Of a stretch of DNA of 64,000 bases, positions 63,201 to 64,000 are shown one piece after another. Numbering within the stretch: position 1 is the first letter of the stretch; each line of letters opens with the position of its first letter. The notes below the pieces were generated by a model. It did no database searches. It saw only the letters and a program-made list of their open reading frames with translations, and was not told where the DNA came from. The stretch comes from Algoriphagus zhangzhouensis (lineage in GTDB: Bacteria; Bacteroidota; Bacteroidia; Cytophagales; Cyclobacteriaceae), in the NCBI RefSeq assembly GCF_900148515.1, contig NZ_FRXN01000003.1, positions 290,757-354,756 of the forward strand, given 5' to 3'. The translations under genes were made by a program, and so were the position numbers.

Positions 63201-64000
63201 CTATGCGAGGTCTAATGGCCCCAAGCACAGAACTAACCCAAACCTTCAGGCAAAACAAATCTGTCAATTTAACATTAGGTGCGTTGGTTAGGCCTGTCCA
63301 AGACTTCACCATTAACCTAAATGCAATCAAACGGGAAACCGGTGACTATAATGAGATATTTAGGAATTCCACAGATAACCCTGGGGAATATATTTCAATC
63401 AGTCCAAATCGAATGATGCAGGCTTATTCAGTCACCACCATCCTGCTTGGAACAAGTTTTTCAAGAGATGATAGTGAAAACAATTCTGCTCTATTTACAG
63501 ATTTTGAAAATAACAGATCCATTATCAAATCCCGGTTGGATGCTTTGAATAACAATGATGGTGAATATGGCATCAATGGACAAGATGTATTGGTTCCGGC
63601 CTTCATAGCTGCATATAGAGGAAAAGATGCCAATTCAGCAAATCTGAATCCGTTCCCTAAAACTCCACTTCCAAACTGGAGATTGAATTATACTGGCTTA
63701 TCCAGGCTGAAGGGAATTAGAGATGTATTCACCAATTTCACAATTTCCCATGGGTATACATCCACCTACGATGCTAGTAACTTCTCAAATTCACTTCAGT
63801 ACCAGCAGGGCTTAGAGCTTTACAATTCCTTACAAAGAACAAGGCTTCCAAATCAAATCAATACCGAGGGGCAATTCATCCCGATTTACATCCTAAATCA
63901 GGTGATTTTGACAGAAAGATTTGCGCCTTTGATAGGTTTGGACCTTTTGACCAAAGACCGATTGAATATTGGCATTATTTATAACAAAGAGAGGTCATTG
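57239..64000 (+). CDS. sprA: SprA, type IX secretion translocon protein (5' part, cut by window edge)
   Basis: 2254 codons, open to the last base; the protein is usually about 2300-2400 residues, so a short C-terminal part is missing. SprA is a giant outer-membrane beta-barrel through which type IX secretion substrates leave the cell and on which gliding motility depends. Signal peptide at about 1-36 ending at TQAQQ. Family segments in one frame include GYVNLDFGAIFRR, MQMAVNGSLGEKMKIAANFD-like and IEIGNVSMPVQNRLIQGAQNL regions, SYIDDFEAAITPFNLG near residue 842 and RWMRTYLTDFEQPVVLR. The start is a TTG at 57239; the next possible start is a TTG at 57290, and no ATG precedes the signal. The upstream in-frame stop is at 57224, within the end of ruvA. 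Confidence 0.95.
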   Translation, partial: MNFRTILTFCRGRSWGRLPFCFILFGLFLSFSSTQAQQTATDTTSQSRIDSLNQRRMSPSFLLWQNMRTNPLFPNRNPFLYQRSPFIPNSLLRQNVEVKIDSTLRYNIVDELDSARYGNEQEYDFDEFSKIQEYKVRQDYWRSRARGGDGESAVEGRGLIPPMTVSPSFDRIFGGSDINITPTGYVNLDFGAIFRRIDNPTLPIRQQRNGGFNFDQQIQMAVNGSLGEKMKIAANFDSNNSFDFQNQMKLEYDGFEEDIIQSIEIGNVSMPVQNRLIQGAQNLFGVKTQLQFGKLTATAVASTQRGRRDNLVIDANGQGRSFDIQASKYDENRHFFLSHFFRDNYERWLRGLPQVLSGVNVTRIEVYIMNRAANTETLRNFAAFMDMGEGRVMLNPTNPNIGPGDPSSPAQNSANSLFANITGNPSFRPFDTGSRAMESSLGLKKGVDFEQINGARKLESTEFFFNPQLGYLSLFRRLQNDEVLAVSYEYTYNGQVYKVGELTEDYQNRQEDELIFMKLLRPARINPRVPTWDLMMKNVYSLNASQILRDGFQLQVIYRDDRTGLDNPSLLEGQNVKDIPLIRLTGLDNLNPQNDPAPDGNFDFVEGLTMISNRGLLIFPVLEPFGSNLDSKFLDSEKVLKEKYVYDTLYNTTQADAELVTRLNKYFIKGRLTAGSASEIQLPGLNISPGSVIVMAGNIPLTEGVDFTIDYNVGRLVIINDAILQSGKQLNISFEKADLVSFQTRSLLGTRLDYLFSDKFNLGGTFLYLNERPNVTRIATGSETLRNSLWGLDANYSDESRMLTKLADALPFTDTKETSMVQASAEFAHLIPGTSNTVDGEPASYIDDFEAAITPFNLGAAANQNWKLASTPQTPDNRFDLSLQTEDNLGAAYRRARVAWYNIDNIFYRESGPGVPTNITREDRQNHYVRRVVPQEIFPQQDRDVIITPQPLFEMAYFPSERGMYNYNPNLTQDGLLPDPKKNFGGVTRAITTEVDFDRTNIEYVEFWLLDPFIEGENGRVLDGIYNQNNTTGGKLFLNLGDISEDVMKDGSHAFENGLPEDGDPAETRTNEWGRITREQFLLPAFDNSESSRENQDVGLDGLKNEDEAAFFQNRFLDRLSVSQQALSQIRQDVSGDLFEYYLNDDFDQQDIKILERYKKYNGMEGNSPVTLNQSSPYTPSGTNNPDNEDLNTDNTINELENYYEYEIDLRPGNLEVGQNYIVDKVTATQNGDQVNWYLFRIPVRQPDRTEGDITGFKSIRWMRTYLTDFEQPVVLRMANFRMVGSQWRVFQESLYERGFFEIPEPDNSNVTVDVVSIEQNSQGSDTESPYVLPPGINRDRDNTSTVERRLNEQSLRICVEDLAARDARAVFKNLTNLDLVQFERIKMFFHAESEDALDGEMTAFLRLGTDYTDNYYEIEVPLILTPKGTRDPRQIWPLENEIDIAIQDIVDVKIERDNNHVPQNLPFSKQIGQYTVTVVGRPELNQLQGSMIGVRNPGDGVGGSRSICIWANELRVTGFTKSNGWAANAYINAKIADLAVVSASVRHSSIGFGGLETRLSQRSRNATTQYDISTNVNVDKLLPQQLGVSIPMYFSVENSSTRPEYDPLNPDVPFELALAKYETEAEREQYRQIALDQLNRRNISFSNVRKLKLNPESPSRFYDFSNFSFSYSVGTVTQTNAQIQQYNFKTNKGNITYSFQPKALSIQPFKGSEWLSSPHLQLIKDFNLNLSPTLLMARLDVDRRFLRSQYRNDQLSTSGVDPLFQKSFFMNRFYTVNWDLTQNLRVDYSGTIMAVVDEPEGDLDTEAKQDSVRSNFWRFGRKTNYNHSVNLNYTIPFAKIPVLDWVRTDYKYNTTYTWLTGAIGQKDTLGNSIQNTRQQALTGKFDLIRLYNKNKKLEALNAPKRPSIPGRNSVSAEDTIGTPFSNKLLKFLMMVKEITFNYNVAEGTFLPGYLPNTGLLGMDRAFSNPGLAFLFGSQDPTIRNEMAMRGLMAPSTELTQTFRQNKSVNLTLGALVRPVQDFTINLNAIKRETGDYNEIFRNSTDNPGEYISISPNRMMQAYSVTTILLGTSFSRDDSENNSALFTDFENNRSIIKSRLDALNNNDGEYGINGQDVLVPAFIAAYRGKDANSANLNPFPKTPLPNWRLNYTGLSRLKGIRDVFTNFTISHGYTSTYDASNFSNSLQYQQGLELYNSLQRTRLPNQINTEGQFIPIYILNQVILTERFAPLIGLDLLTKDRLNIGIIYNKERSL

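Noticed and set aside
57265..63633. Numerous short frames of 60-115 codons on both strands at the right end
   Set aside because: All lie in the other frames of sprA, whose reading frame was followed at several points from 57.2 to 64 kb and is continuous.

Overview
The window comes from a member of the Bacteroidota, most likely the Cytophagales and probably a relative of Algoriphagus in the Cyclobacteriaceae. The phylum rests on SprA, a TonB-dependent receptor with a carboxypeptidase-D-like N-terminal domain, proteins of families largely confined to this phylum (DUF4292, DUF4837, DUF6090), and two exact copies of the Bacteroidota promoter consensus TTTG-N19-TAnnTTTG. The genus is inferred from general resemblance. 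The DNA is AT-rich and densely coding. No rRNA, tRNA, CRISPR array, phage or intact insertion sequence was seen.

Region 1 (1-5.1 kb) is sparse and repeat-rich. A lipoprotein and a small exported protein lie between two copies of a hairpin module. A higher-order tandem array (about 121-bp units arranged as 242-bp dimers) follows, then greB and an exported sugar isomerase-like protein, then two copies of a roughly 300-bp repeat full of inverted repeats. Region 2 (5.1-17.6 kb) holds mostly single genes: an HdeD-like membrane protein, an exported phosphoesterase, a TPR protein, a methyltransferase-like protein, a serine hydrolase, katG, a GntP-type permease, a JmjC/cupin-like oxygenase and a reductase. 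Region 3 (17.6-26.4 kb) looks like carbohydrate metabolism: a beta-propeller glycosidase, an alpha/beta hydrolase, a three-gene minus-strand operon (heme-binding PVC-type dehydrogenase, exported TIM-barrel isomerase, SDR dehydrogenase) and a divergent GH29 alpha-L-fucosidase.

Region 4 (26.5-39.6 kb) is mainly transport and stress: a heme-receptor-like TonB protein, a Ca2+-type P-ATPase, a phosphoesterase, an amino-acid permease, a CDF metal exporter, an Ogt DNA repair protein, a Crp-type regulator next to a quinone-reductase-like flavoprotein, a DUF819 membrane protein, a two-domain VOC lipoprotein and a 58-residue lipoprotein. Region 5 (39.7-46.1 kb) holds a DegT aminotransferase and a glycosyltransferase, icd, an enoyl-CoA hydratase and a Wzx-like flippase.

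Region 6 (46.2-64 kb) is a long co-directional block for envelope and core functions: TPR protein, DUF4292 lipoprotein and EnvC-like amidase activator; then tatA, gatA, an MltD-type transglycosylase, a DUF4837 lipoprotein, maeB, ruvA and sprA. sprA runs off the right edge. It encodes the giant outer-membrane translocon of the type IX secretion system. Several genes here need GTG or TTG starts.
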